The position numbers and the translations under genes are program-made. From contig LNGK01000008.1 of the NCBI GenBank assembly GCA_001510575.1, positions 4,846,981-4,910,980 on the forward strand: 64,000 nt of DNA. Direction: 5' to 3'. Positions within the stretch are counted from its first letter, which is position 1. Every line of letters begins with the position of its first letter. The notes under the pieces were generated by a model, which made no database searches, was not told the DNA's origin, and worked only from the letters and a program-made list of their open reading frames with translations. This stretch comes from Knoxdaviesia capensis. Its lineage: Eukaryota > Ascomycota > Sordariomycetes > Microascales > Gondwanamycetaceae. This document shows, one piece after another, positions 44,701 to 57,760 of this stretch.

Positions 44701-47012
44701 GTTCGAAACAAGTCCGGCGCATTGGTCGTCAAAAGCTCCAGTGCCTTTATGGACAAGTCAATATCCGCACCAAGATCGATAATGCTGAAAAGCTTCATAG
44801 CGAGAGCCACCGATGACTCAGGGGTAAGTGCAGGAGAGGCAAGTGTCAGTTTGAAAAGATCCCAGTTATCAGAGTGGCCCCGAATGCAGTCCAGGCTTTG
44901 CTCAACAAGATATTGTTGCAACGTGTCAATCTCGGCAGCAAGTTCGGCGGTTCCCGGTTGGGATATCAAGCTACCGACCACTGTTGACTTTCTGGGGAAC
45001 GCCGAGTCGTCCACATTAAGCAGTGCCTCGATCCACGACATCCATACATCCTCAAATTTCTGCTTATTCGGGCAATATTCACCGAGCAGTCGAACACAGG
45101 TTTCGAGGTCCGGCAGGGACGTGGACTCCAAGGCAAGACCAATTTGCTGTTCTCCAAGAGACTGAAGGAACTCAGCAGTTTCACTGGAGATCGAATCTGT
45201 GGCAAGATACAGCGATGACTTCGCCATATGGCTCAGAATACGTGCGGCTCCGTATGGCTTCAGATTGCGTTTATACAACGCCTCAAGACAGCTGGTCACA
45301 ATTTTCTGGGAAGGCAGGTCAAGCATGGTCTCAGGAACCGCAACGGCTGACTTTTGGCTGGAATGGGACTTTTGGATCTCACCAGCGAGCTCAAACCAAC
45401 GTTTCCCAAATTCCTCGACGGCATTTTGCGAGGCAGCATGAAGTGGAGATGTCTCCGGAAGCAGATTTGCAATGTAGGAAGACAAAGACTCGGAAATAGT
45501 GCTCCATTCCTTCTGGACAAGTTCCTTGAGATCTGCTTGAGACCAAACTTGAGAGATGTCGTATGCCTGAACAAGGATGGAGCCCATCGATTGAAGGGGA
45601 ATCTTCCATGTGTTGACGATCTCATCCTCATTCGAGGCCGGTGCAGGATCGATATTATAGCGAAATACCGGCAGAAAGGCAATTTCTGCAAACGCGCCCT
45701 TTTCCGAGCTAGGAACAAGACCGAGAAGGTAGTCTGCCGTGCGCAAATAGCACGGCCAAGAAGACTTCGCGTTGAATCTATCCATCTTATTGTTGACGCC
45801 TAATCTCAGAGACGAAAGAGCTTCCAGATAAACTTGCTGGCTGTTTATCTCATTCCACGGGATTGTCTGTAGAAGTGTGCTGAGCAAATCCCAGAATTGC
45901 GGCGGGCTAGAATGTGATCCCAGTTCCAAGAACTGGTTGAGTCGCGACAAAGAAGTCTTCTTCTCCTTGGGATTTGGCAACCAGATTTCCGGGTTGGACC
46001 GTGTGAGGCGCAGGAGCAGGGCCGTGAATTCAATTCCACAAGCTGTGTGGTTGCGCTTCAGACCCTCGAGCTGCAAAGCCTTGCGCAACTTCGAAAGAGA
46101 ACCCTCCGTGAGCTCATTGCGGCTCTCCCAGGCCAGGCCCCAAAGCTGGCAGGCTGCCCTAGCGACGTGGGAGTCCTTAGAGTTGATGGCCTCAAATGTC
46201 TTGTCGCTGGTCAGGAACTCGCGGTACTGGTCGTCAAAGTTCTGGGTATCTTTGGGGGAAAATTTTTGGAGGAGGTTGAACACGAGAAATATGGCGTAGC
46301 TGATTGCGCGATAGTACTTCGTCTCTGCATCTTCGCGTGAAGTAAAGCGGTCGTCGCTGAGAGTGTCGGGCGTTTCCAGAACAGCATTGCAGGCATACTC
46401 CAGCAGGGAAGGCTGGCACTTGGTCCAGAACCGAAGAGACTTGTCGGGGGTGGTTAAAAAGAACTTGAGGCCATCATCTGCCGCCCGAGAGACCGACCGC
46501 ACAGGGTCGTCCAAGGCCGAGAGCCACGCGCCGACGACCGAGGGTATCAAGCGCTCCATGCGCTTCCGGGCCGATTTCATCAGAACGGACTGGAGGGTAT
46601 GCGACAGCTCGCGAACCCGGTGTGAGTTATCGAGAGCAATCCGAGGGTAGATCAAGGCCTATTGATTTCAAATAAACGCGTATTAAAAGTTAAAAAGGCC
46701 CGTCCACAACTACTTTAACGCCTAATGTGCAATCACACTGCCATAGTTACTTACCCATGCGTCCAAGATGGGTTCCTCCACGCCTCCATCCTTCTCAAAC
46801 GGATGATTCTGCGTATAGGCAACAAGATCTTCCAGAGCTTTGGTCTTCGTCTTGTCATCCTTCTTCATCAATCCTTTAAAGCTCACAACAACGTTGGGAT
46901 CAGTGACGGTCGAAAGGTTCGGAGGAGCGGACAGGTACGACAGTGTACCCGACGCTGCAAGTGTAGCAGTCCGTGGACCGACCTGCTTGGTCGCCGCCAA
47001 ACCGAAAGTCAT
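41720..47012 (-). CDS. LTN1: Listerin E3 ubiquitin ligase Ltn1/Rkr1
   Basis: Five exons (47012-46755, 46658-44512, 44418-42917, 42843-42077, 41992-41720) join in frame into 1648 residues, the usual Ltn1 length. The N-terminus (TVTDPNVVVSFKGLMKKDDKTKTKALEDL) is the conserved Ltn1 N-terminal domain that contacts the 60S-Rqc2 complex. The middle is helical HEAT/ARM-like. The C-terminal RING starts at C1583 (CAIC ... CQTCKNAFHRTCLYKWF ... CPLCR) and is complete. Ltn1 ubiquitinates nascent chains stalled on 60S subunits in ribosome-associated quality control. The intron at 42916-42844 has a perfect TACTAAC branch site; the first AG after it (CCCAG) would break the frame, and the next (TTCAG) keeps it. 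This is the last intact gene before the transposon block. Confidence 0.96.
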
Positions 47013-47699
47013 ATTGAGTAAAGATGATCGTGGACGTTCGCAGTCATAGAATGAAGACTCAGACCTGGAGGTGGGGGGTGTTCGGTGAGTAAGGGTCAGA
47101 AGGCTATTGGAAGAAGAAGACGAAGGCCCAGTCTATGCGCACAACGCGGCCTAGATCCAAAAATAAACCACGGGGAGTCAATCTTCCGGAGGCCTGGTGT
47201 TTGTGATATGGCCGCTCGTTCAGGTCGCTGTTTTATGAGGCTGTACGGTGGAGGACTGCAGGAGGGATTTGGGAAGAAAAGAAAGAAGAAGAAGATAACA
47301 TAAGCAGGTTCCGAGACCAGCTGGAAGAAGAAACCTGCAGGAGCATTATCCAAGCAGAATCTATACATAGAGGAGCGTTCGTGTCTTTTTATAGCCCGGT
47401 CGACGAAATTCTAGTAGATGTTCGAATCGTGAAGATCAAGCAAACGACGGTTAGTTAGTCACACACCGTGTAGTGGATGGAACCGACTCGTCGGCTGCCA
47501 GCAGCTGGCAGTAAGCTGAGGTGCATATAAAAGCGAGCTGCAGAAGGAAAGTTTACAGTGGTCTCTTGCATAGCCGGTTATTTGACTGACTAGATAGATT
47601 TGGTCCAGTCAGTCGAGACACTAGAGGATAGTGTAGCCGACCTCATCACGTGAGGTCGGCACGTGGCAATGATAACTAGCTATATCCACATCTCGCCCT
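47013..47699. other. LTN1 upstream region up to the RIP boundary
   Basis: This is ordinary, non-mutated sequence with normal CpA and TpG content, serving as LTN1 promoter. It holds a TATA-like word (GCATATAAAAGCG near 47523) and two inverted repeats: GACTGACT / AGTCAGTC at 47584-47591 and 47607-47614, and a longer one at 47636-47660 annotated separately. Confidence 0.5.
47636..47660. repeat. Perfect 10-bp inverted repeat at the edge of the transposon block
   Basis: Arms GCCGACCTCA (47636-47645) and TGAGGTCGGC (47651-47660) are perfect inverted copies around the 5-base spacer TCACG. The repeat lies just inside a TGTAGCC start at 47632, which could be the left LTR end of the copia element; the matching right LTR is not in the window, so this cannot be confirmed. 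Confidence 0.6.
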
Positions 47700-49578
47700 C
47701 CGGATACGGTATAGCCTAAACTTTATCCTTATATATTATTATATTATATATATATTACTAATATACTTATTAATAGGTTATAAGCCTAGTTAGTTTAGGA
47801 CTAACGCGCGGGAAAAAAAAGCGTAAACTACTAAAATATAAGTTTATAAATAAAATAAAAAGCGTAGACTGCTACTAGAGAGACTAATAACGCGTATACC
47901 GTATAAATATAAAAATAAAAAGAAAATACGTATACCGTATAAGTATAAGGTATAATAATAGCTACTATACTATATACTTAAATAAGCCGATTAGATAACG
48001 GCCGCGGCCTATATAGACTATAATATATATTCTTAAATTAAGAAAGCTAAAAAAAAAATTTTTATATTTTTTTTTTTAATAAGATAATATTAGATAATAC
48101 GAGGAGTTATAATAATATTATATAAAGGTAACGATTTAAGTTAATAAATTCATACGTATAATTAAGATCCTATAAATAGAAAAGTTACGAGAATATAACT
48201 TAATATTATTAAGATTTCTTAAGAAGCCCTAATATAAAATGCTATTACTACCCTAAATACGGAAGGAATAGAGACCTAATAAAATAATTTTTACGGAAAG
48301 GAAGGAATAGAGAAGCCTAGAGAGGTAAGAGTAAAAATTTTACTATAAAATAAATTTTATAGAAAAGATAATACCCTAGGAAACTTTCTCCTTTATAAAC
48401 TCTTCTTAAACTCTAAGCTATAATAGCTATATATTAACTTAAGCTAAGACTAAGATACCTAGGGCTACTATAGAGCCTACTTTAGTTACCGTACTAAAGG
48501 CTACCTTAAAGAGATAGAAATAAAAGGATATTATAGTTTTAAATATTATAATCGAACCTACGCTCGCTACTATAGTTACTACTTAGTCTAACCTATTAAT
48601 TAAGATAGCTAGAACTATTAAATAAATAGCGGAAGAGGTTAATAATAATAATTCTATTAGTTCGAAAAGACCTTACTTAGATAATAATAACGCCTACGCG
48701 TTAGATAGACCTATAAGATAGAACTAAGATAAAACTAATATAAGTAAGACGAAAATATTTAATATTAAGAAGGAATCCGTATATAGTAGATATTCTTATC
48801 GCTATACTAGGCGCCGAGACCGATAGGACCCTTATTAAGGATACCGAGACTTATTAGAAGATAGCGAGCGTTAGCCGATATATTAGAACTAGTCTAATAA
48901 CGAGGATAAAATTAAGGCTAACCGTAAGGCCGCGTTCCTAGCTAAGTAAAGTAAACTAGAGACGCTATCTAAAGAAGAATAACTCTCCCGCCTAATAGAA
49001 TATCCCTAGGATTCTTTAAGTAAAAATTAGGCGTTACGTTCTAAGAGCGGCTAGATCGCCTAGTATATAGTAGTTAAAGCTATATTTACTTATAGTAATT
49101 ATAACTTAGAAAAAATTAAGGAGTTACTAGACTACGTATAACTAGTCCTTAGTAGAAAGCTATATATAACGCTAAAGGATAATACCTTAATAATTATAAG
49201 TACGTATAAGGAAGCCTAGTAAATCTACGAAGTATTACGTAATACGTATTAAAGTAATACTATAACGTCCTATCTAGATAAAATAAGAGAATTTATCTAT
49301 CTCTATTTTAATAATCGTAACTCTTACGCTAAGTTTCTTAGTAAGTTCCGTATAGTATATAGTAAAGCCGGATTAAGACCTAATACTAACGCGCTTATAA
49401 TCTTTTAGAAGCTTATAACTATAGTTACTACTAAGGTATATTCGCTAGGTATATATTTCTAGAGTAAACTTCGCGAAAAGAAAGAATACCCGGGTATATA
49501 GTAATAAATATTAAAAGAACTTATAGAGGAGTTCCGCGATAAATTAATAAAAGAACGCTACCGTAATAACTATAACGG
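47700..49578 (+). mobile_element. Left part of a RIP-mutated Ty1/copia element (leader and gag)
   Basis: From about 48,560 to 49,578 one frame reads as a gag-like protein interrupted only by TAA/TAG (for example REFIYLYFNNRN, AKFLSKFR and EEFRDKLIKERY near the end). The same frame continues at 59,393 after removal of the gypsy insertion. The first 800 bases are non-coding and AT-rich with short repeats such as GTATACCGTATA near 47,900 and 47,930. The left LTR cannot be delimited because its right-hand partner is not present; a TG start at 47,632 is possible. Confidence 0.65.
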
Positions 49579-49861
49579 TGTGGATCCCTAATAGGTTAGA
49601 GTGCATTGCAATTACGTATAAACGTATACTAATATACGTGGATACTACCTAGCGGTAAGTATTTAGGTATATATCTATATATATATAAATACCTTAAAGA
49701 GCTAGTAAAAGACCTATAAAAGGTAGATATCTACCGCGCTTTTATAGGAAATATCTTAAGATAGAAAAAATTTAAGCTTCCCTTTATATATATTTCTCTA
49801 TACGTACCTTATAATTATAACTTATTTATTAGTCTTTTAGACTATATATCTAGGAATTATA
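49579..49861 (+). repeat. 5' LTR of gypsy copy 1
   Basis: This 283-nt repeat begins TGTGGATCCC and ends ...AGGAATTATA. It matches the repeat at 59110-59392 end to end and the inverted copy at 62370-62652. Its first 40 bases keep several TpG/CpA sites that are TA in the other two copies, showing the ancestral sequence. Confidence 0.93.
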
Positions 49862-52541
49862 AAAAATTAATTTTTTATAAGTATAATACTTATATTATTA
49901 ATCTCTTATTAACCTTCCTTTAAAGCCTAACCGTCGTAATCGACTACCTTTCCTCTAGGTTTAAGTCCTAATTAATACGTAATCGACCGATATCTCGACT
50001 TTCCTTTCTTTTAATTTAGAATTCACTTCTACTAATAGCTTTACTACTTTCCGCCGCGGTAAACTACGAATTACCCTTCTTTTATAAAAACCCTTTTTAT
50101 TTAACCTCCTTTTAGTAACGAAAGCACGTTAAATAAATATCTTTTATTTTCCTTCTTTTAATTCTATCCTTACTAAACTAATAGCTAATTAACTACTATT
50201 ACTCTAATAAAACACCAAATTACCCTACCTTTACCGACGTTTTACACGCCTCCCGCGTGCCTTCCCTATACCTCCTAAGCTATCGGATACTACTAATAGG
50301 TTCGAGTCCTATTACTAAACATTTAATAGCTAATCCCTCTATTTCTATTTATTCTACGACTTTACCTATTTATTTCTACGACTTTTTCTAGTTATTTCTA
50401 AGACTCCTATTATTCCGATAACTAACGTCTTAATATTTCTATTATTTTCGATTATTTTCTACTACCTCCGTTTATAGACTTCCTTTATTACCTACTCTCC
50501 TATTCTATTTAATTCTAATTACTAATCCGCCTCTTATTCTAAGACTAACCCGCTTTTATACCCCCTTTTATACCCCCTTTTATACCCTATTTATATACTA
50601 ATAGTCTTATTTCTTATTTTACTAACCCTATTTCTTTTCTAATAGTTATCCTTTCTACCGCTCTTTCCCCCTATTATTAACCCTATAAATCTAAACTATC
50701 TAACTATTTATAACTATTATACCCTAATTTTCCCTATTTATTCCCTTTCGCTCCTACTTACTATTAGTTTATATCCCTAACCCCCTATTTCCTAGCGATT
50801 CCTAGACCGCTAATATCTACTTTTACGCCGAATATTAGATAAAGAATAACGTATTCTACGTAAAAGAGATAAAAGTATTACTTATAACCTTAAAGCCTTA
50901 AGTAAAATAAGCGCTATAACTAACCTATAAACCGGTAAGTTACTAGTTAAGGAGCTATAACCCCCTACGGAAGTAACCCCTATTATATATAATCGTTAGA
51001 TAATAATAAGACGAAAGAAAGGAAAGGCTATAGATAACGGGATAAATATTCTACTAGCATAGCTAGTAAGTAGTCTACCGCCTTAATATACTAAGTCTAT
51101 TACGATCGAGGAATTAAAGTAAATAATAAAAGCGCTACTTATAGACTATATAGAGTCTAACTTTAATAGATAAACGAGAGAGAAAGAGCGTACCGATAAT
51201 ATAAATACCGTTATTAGTATAATAATAGAAAAGCTTCTAGAAAAGCTAATAGACGCTATAAGCCGTAGTAACTTACCGGCTATAGCTATAGCTACCTTAT
51301 CCTCTTTTCCTACTCCCTCGCTATTATTAGCTAGTCTATAGATAATAGGACTATTATTACCTACTAACTTAAGTAGAAAAAGCCCCCTTTCTAGCGTAAC
51401 TATAACTAATAACCCGTTATTACCTATACCTAGCGTCTAACTAACGAGAAACTAGCCCTCGGTACTATATATTATATTATAAATACCGAGAGGTATAAGT
51501 AGTACGGTTCTAAAAGGATAATAAAGTTATATATATAGATAAGGAGTATACGATAACGGTATATTTCTAATATTTCTTATACTATTCTAGTAAATACCCT
51601 TATAAACGATAACCCTTAAAATAATATTTTAAGCGAAACTATATCTAGGACCTAATAGTAAACCGTTTACTAATATTAGTATTAACGGCTTTATACTACT
51701 ATTATAGCTTACTATTAAAAGACGATTCCTAGGCCCCCATTTAGTAAATAGGAATTTAGCTATTAAAAGTAATCTAATAAAGTAAAATATACCTTTAATA
51801 AATAATAAGTACGCTATCGGGTAGTATTAATACCTCTAAGCGACGTTTCTAAAGCTAATACTCCTATTAGATATTAGTAATAGAGAAGATCGTAAGAAAA
51901 ATAGTAAAAAAGCTATTAATTAGCTATAAAGCAACTACTTAACTAAGGTAGATTATATAGTTATAGTATAATTAGTACGTATTTAGACCTACTTATATAA
52001 ATCTATAATTCTATATACGTATTAGATATCTTAAATACTACCGGTAATTAGAAGCGAATTTATACCCCTTTAGTATTTTATTTAATAATATACCGATATA
52101 CTATAGCTTATACTAGTAAAATCTATACTAATATTTATCTCTAGTTATATATTAATATCTACCCCTTTACGCGTATTTATAGCTCTCGCGTTTAATTATT
52201 AAAATAAATCCGAATATAAAGCTATCGAACTCTTAGCTAATATAATATAGAATTCTACTAATAACTTACTTAAAATATACTATATTCGATATATAGTAGA
52301 AGATATTCTACGCTATAATATTACGGACTTATAGTATAAGATACGGTAGGATATAACCCCCGATTCTAATATCTATACTATAGTTAATACTACCTACTAC
52401 CTATTAAAGACTAGATAATTATACGCCGCTTAGCTAAATAGTACGCTAAAGACCGAGGAAGAAAGAGAAACGCTATAATTTAGAACCCGTAAAGAAGTAC
52501 TTAATTATATTATATAGGATAAAGATAGAGATAAATCTACG

Positions 52542-52583
52542 TACTTCTAATATAGAAAGATAAGTTATTAGGTTTACGAATAT
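52542..52583 (+). pseudogene. Gypsy gag zinc knuckle with all ligands mutated to Tyr
   Basis: Codons at 52542, 52551, 52566 and 52581 are TAC/TAT where a CX2CX4HX4C knuckle needs Cys, Cys, His and Cys. TGY to TAY and CAY to TAY are exactly the RIP changes. The spacing is perfect, which confirms both the gag identity and the mutation process. Confidence 0.85.
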
Positions 52584-53099
52584 ATAGAGCTACGTACTAA
52601 GAATAATAATCGACGTTAAAAGGCGCGTTAGAATACGCGTTTTACGATAAATCGAGGCCAAACGATAGATAATCATAGTTATTCCTACGAGCCTCGTAAC
52701 TATTCTCGAAATACCTTACGCGACTATAATTATTTACGAAGACCGTCTTACGATTAAAAGATATACCGTTCCCTTACTCCCTACCCCTCTAGGAATAAAG
52801 ATAAACTAATAACGGATAAAGTATAGCGGAATAATAGGAGAGGGGATAAGAAACCCGCTATTTATAATATATACCCTATATAAAAAGAAGACTTATCTCC
52901 CGAAGGATCTCCCCTCTTAGAAGCTACGGGCTTAGACGTAGATAATAACTATTTCGCTAATATTACCTATTATTCTATACTATTTACGACTCCTTTAGCT
53001 AAGGAATCGGCGTTAATTAGTAAGATACTAATAAAATAGCTATAACGCGAAGGATACCGTAAGCGATACTACCTCTATACTAGTTTACTAATAAACGAT

Positions 53100-56000
53100 T
53101 AATAAACGCCGCTTATAGTATTTATCGATACTAGAATAGCTAGCGTATTCGTCTTTAAATCGTACGCCTATCGTTATTTAGCGCTATACCGATCCGCTAA
53201 CCCTCTACGCCTTAGCGGCCTAGGCGGTAATAGTAGCTTCGCTATTATTAACGATATTATTATTTCCTTCTAATTAATAACTATTAACGGTTTATCTAAG
53301 GTTATTTCTATAATAGCTAATATTATTACTAACGGTACCTACTTTACTAACTTAACTATTAGCTAAAGTAGAGCTATAAAGCTTAGTTATACTAACGCTA
53401 ATAACACGATAAAGCTTATACTCCTACGCGATTCCCCTATTATTCTATATTTCTACCCTCCCTAGAGATAAGATAATATCGCTATTACCTATATTACCTC
53501 TACTACCGATTCTAATCCGATAAATATTACCTCTTCCTATAATAATATTACCTCTTTTTATAATAATCCTACTTCTTTCTATAATAAGAACCTCCCTTTA
53601 CTTCTATCGATATATATTTATAGTATTTTACCCGCGGATCCTAATACCTATACCCTCTCTTATATTACTTCTAAATCGTTTCCCTTTATTACGTACCTTA
53701 CTAAGTAATAGTATAATAATACTCCTTTACCCCGATAAACGTTCCTTAAAACGGTAAATACTAACTAAGTAACTATCGAATTTAACGAAGAGCTATTACC
53801 TAAGTATAAAAAGTAACTATTACTTATAAAAAAGCGTACGAAGCGTGACGCTATTTATAGTACCTATATTATTATAGAAAACTAATAGAAGAAAGTAAAT
53901 ACTAAAACCCTAATAATTATACGAAAGGCCTTCGATAATAATACCTTCGTCTTTATTCTATAGTATTTTAATACTAGACTAGACGTAAAGGCCTATACTT
54001 AATATAATATTAAGACCGCTAATACTAAACCTAGATCTCTCCCCTTACGTTATTATAACCCCTATTAACGTAAAATTATAAAGGAATTTACTAATAAACT
54101 ACTCTTACTTAGCGTTATTCGATACGCTATTAACTCCTTATAGTCCGTACTTATACTATTATTACTTAAGAAGCCCTTCCCTAGTAATAACTAGCTTAGA
54201 TACTATTTCGTAATTAACTACTAAGCGTTAAACGAAGTTACGTAAAAGGTAGCCTATCTATTACTAAATATTAAAGATTCCCTATAATAAGCTACTAGAT
54301 ACCGATTCTATACCTTTCTTAACTTAGAAGACGGCTTCTAGTAGATAGTTATAGACCCCGAGGTAATACTAAAGATAGCGTTTTCTACGTTATTTAGATA
54401 ATACGAATAGCTTTATATACTATTTAGCCTTATAAACGTACCTATAACCTTCTAGCGTTTTATAAACGAAATCCTCGAGCCGGTACGCGCTTTTACTATA
54501 GGCCTTTTAGACGATATTTATATTTAAGGTAAGATAATAATAGAATTAACTAAGAGAATAGTCGCTATTCTACGTTAATTAAGCCGCTATTAACTATTAT
54601 TAAACCTTAAGAAGTATAAATAGTTTATTAAAGAAAGTAAGTTCCTAAGAATAATTATCTCTATCTATAGTATTCGTCCCGACCCTAAGAAAGTAGCTAC
54701 TATCTACGAAAGACTAGCGCTTACTACTACTACTAAGATCCGTAGCTTTTTAAATACTACTAGCTATTTACGCCGCTTTATCCCTTATTTTATATATAAA
54801 GCGCGTCTACTCTATAAGTATACTAGAGTAGATAAGCCTAAAGACGTATAAGTATAGCTAGATAACGAGTTATTATAAGCCTAACGCGATATTCGCGATA
54901 CTATAGCCTCCCTCTTAGAGCTACGTAACTACGACTATATACTCTTATTAGTACTTAAGACTAACGCTTCTAATTATACTATCGGTACTACGTTATTTTA
55001 ACTATAACGCGATTCTAATAATAAACGTAGCGTTTTACGCCTAGTTATATACTTTAACGCCGTTTTATTAAAGACCTAGTAGCGATATAGCGCCTAAGAG
55101 AGAGAAATACTTACTATTATTATATTATTATAATATTAGAGGAGCTAACTAGAAGCTACTAAGATTACTATTATTACTAACTATAAAACCCTACGCCTTT
55201 TTATTACTAAATAGGAATAGCTAGCTAGAATATTACGATTTCTTAATATAATCGTATACTATAGCGTACGTATTTACTACTAATCCGGAAAGGCTAATAT
55301 TTTAGTTAATTAGTTATTACGACCGTATATAGATATAGCGCTCGTAACGAATAAAGAAGAAGGGTACGAAACGAACGATAATAATACGTTAACTAACGCC
55401 TTTCCTATTACTAATAACGAGACCTCTAAGCTACCGAACTAACGATTTAAGATACGTTTACTAGCGTAACTACTATAAAACGATACCGAATAGCCTCTAA
55501 ATAATATTATAAATACTAAATAACCTACGAATAATACGCCGATCGCCCCTAATATTAAGAAGTTAGATAACCTTAGATAGCACGACGTCTAGGATATTAT
55601 TAATTACCTAGAGAATAACTATCTACTCCCCTATCGTATCCCTTCGACCTTCGTTTAGGACTATTTCGCTATCTTTTATAGTAAAGTATATACTATTATT
55701 AACTATATCTTAATAGAAATACTAACGTACGAGGCTTCTATTTTAGAAGCTATTAAAGTCTATAAGCTAGAAGGCTATATACGCGTTAGTACCCTATATA
55801 TATTATTAGCTAAACGAGTATAGTATCCTAATTTAATTTTAGCTATAAATAAGGCCGTTCGATAATATATAGAATATTAATTATTATAAAAGCCCCCTAA
55901 AGTAACGGAATCGCTACGACCGATCCTAACTATATAACTATTAGTACGCTAGGGAATAGACTTTACTAACCGTTTTATTATTAATAGTAAACGGATATAG

Positions 56001-56900
56001 CTATTAACGGTAGTTAAGTACGCTACCGGTTACGTTATAGTAGCTATAGACCCTCGTAATAATACCTTAGCTATTACGAAGTTACTAGTAGTATATATTT
56101 ACGTAGTATTTAGACCGCTAATTAAGATTATTATTAATAATAGTACCCCCTTTAATTCCGATAAATTTAAGACCCTCCTCGCTAACTATAACCCCCCTAT
56201 ATAATAGTATTATATAATAATATACTATCTATAGATAAATAACCGAGTTAAGCGCTTTAATAAGTAAATTAAGTATATCGCTAGCCGTCTAGCTAACGCT
56301 AATACTAAAAACTAAGAAGATATCGATTAGCTAATAATTATACCTAAAGCTATACGTATCTACTTAAATAGACCGTAAATAAATAGCTTTTCCCTATATT
56401 ACCTACTTTTTAATACCGAGCCCTACGATAGCGCTACTTATATTACTACGTTATATAAACGGGAGCCTATTATAAACGAAGTTATCGCCTCCTAGTAAGA
56501 TTTAGCTCGCGAAAGATAGTTATTTAAGACCATTCGCTTATTATCTAACTCTATAAAGGTATACCGAATATATATCCGCGCTATATTATAAAATAATAAG
56601 GCTACGTATCGTATTTTTAGTAAAGGCGATTAGATACTACGATATCGACTATAAAAGTATAAACACGAGCTATTTTATAACGGACTATAGCTTATTATTA
56701 ACGTTTACTAAGGTAATACCTATACTCTAGAATTACTAAGCGGTTATTAGCTCGATAAACGCTATAATAGGTTTAACCTATTCCTAGCGTATATTAAGGA
56801 TAGCTAGCCTATTCGTAGCCTTTAGTATACTAGTCGTCGCCTTCTTAAGCTAGATCGTAAGCGCCTATTATCTATCGGTAGATAGTTACGCTACCCTATA
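53100..56900 (+). pseudogene. Gypsy pol remnant (protease, RT, RNase H, integrase)
   Basis: One largely continuous frame, broken only by TAA/TAG at positions explicable as former Gln or Trp, reads VFIDTR (protease), then RT motifs including LEDGF and LLDDIYI, then ATTTT-type connection LNTTSYLRRFIP, an RNase H-like stretch (KTNASNYTIGTTL), and an integrase core region (GIDFTNRFIINSKRI ... TPFNSDKFKTLLA). No part is translatable. It is the same family as copy 2. Confidence 0.82.
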
Positions 56901-57760
56901 CTATTCTTTCCCTTTTTATTTTTTTATTTATTATTTTACTTTTCCTTTATAAATATTCGTTCTATAGTTATCCCCTATTTATATCCTAATTCTATCTATA
57001 TCTTAATTTCTTTTATTTTATTTTTATTTTTAGCTACGCTTTACTATTAAGCTATACTATTTTTCTTTTTTAGAAATTTTCTTTTATTATTCTTTTTTTA
57101 TTTTACTACTATTACCGCTAATATCCCGCCTTTTATATACTTTTTCCGATTTTTTCTTACGTATTTCCCTACTTTTAACCTATTTTCCTATATTAATAAT
57201 TAATAGAACGCTCTAGACTTACCGCTACGCCTATATACTATTTTTTTCTTTCTTCCCTTCTTTATTCCTAATTCCCACGCTTTACGCTAGCTACCTATAT
57301 TTACGTAGCTAACTATCGCCCTTTCCTATATTCGTACGACGAAAGGAGGGGAAAGAGGTACTAATTATACTATCTAATACTAAATAATATAATACCGCTA
57401 TAGTACGGTATTCTAAATACTATAACTAACCTAAATATCCTTTATCCGGCTATCCTTTCCGCCTCTAGGACCCGCTTTTCTCGGTAACTACCCGGTTTAA
57501 TAGCTATCGGGACTATATTAACTAATAGAAGGACTACTATAGCACGATAAACGCCGTAATAACCTTACTTTTTACGATAAAAAGCTAATTTCTTTCTTAT
57601 TTATAATAAATAAAGAAACGAATAGTTATACGACTAACGAAGAAATATAAGAAGCTAGCGATCTCTAGCTATAAACGATTTAGAATTAAATAATTCTTTA
57701 TTTCTCTTATTACTACTATCTCTTTCCTACCTATCCTTCCTATTACTAGTACTATTAATA

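Noticed and set aside
1..47012. Secondary-metabolite or other functional gene cluster
   Set aside because: Neighbouring genes belong to unrelated housekeeping pathways and no backbone synthase, tailoring set or cluster regulator is present.
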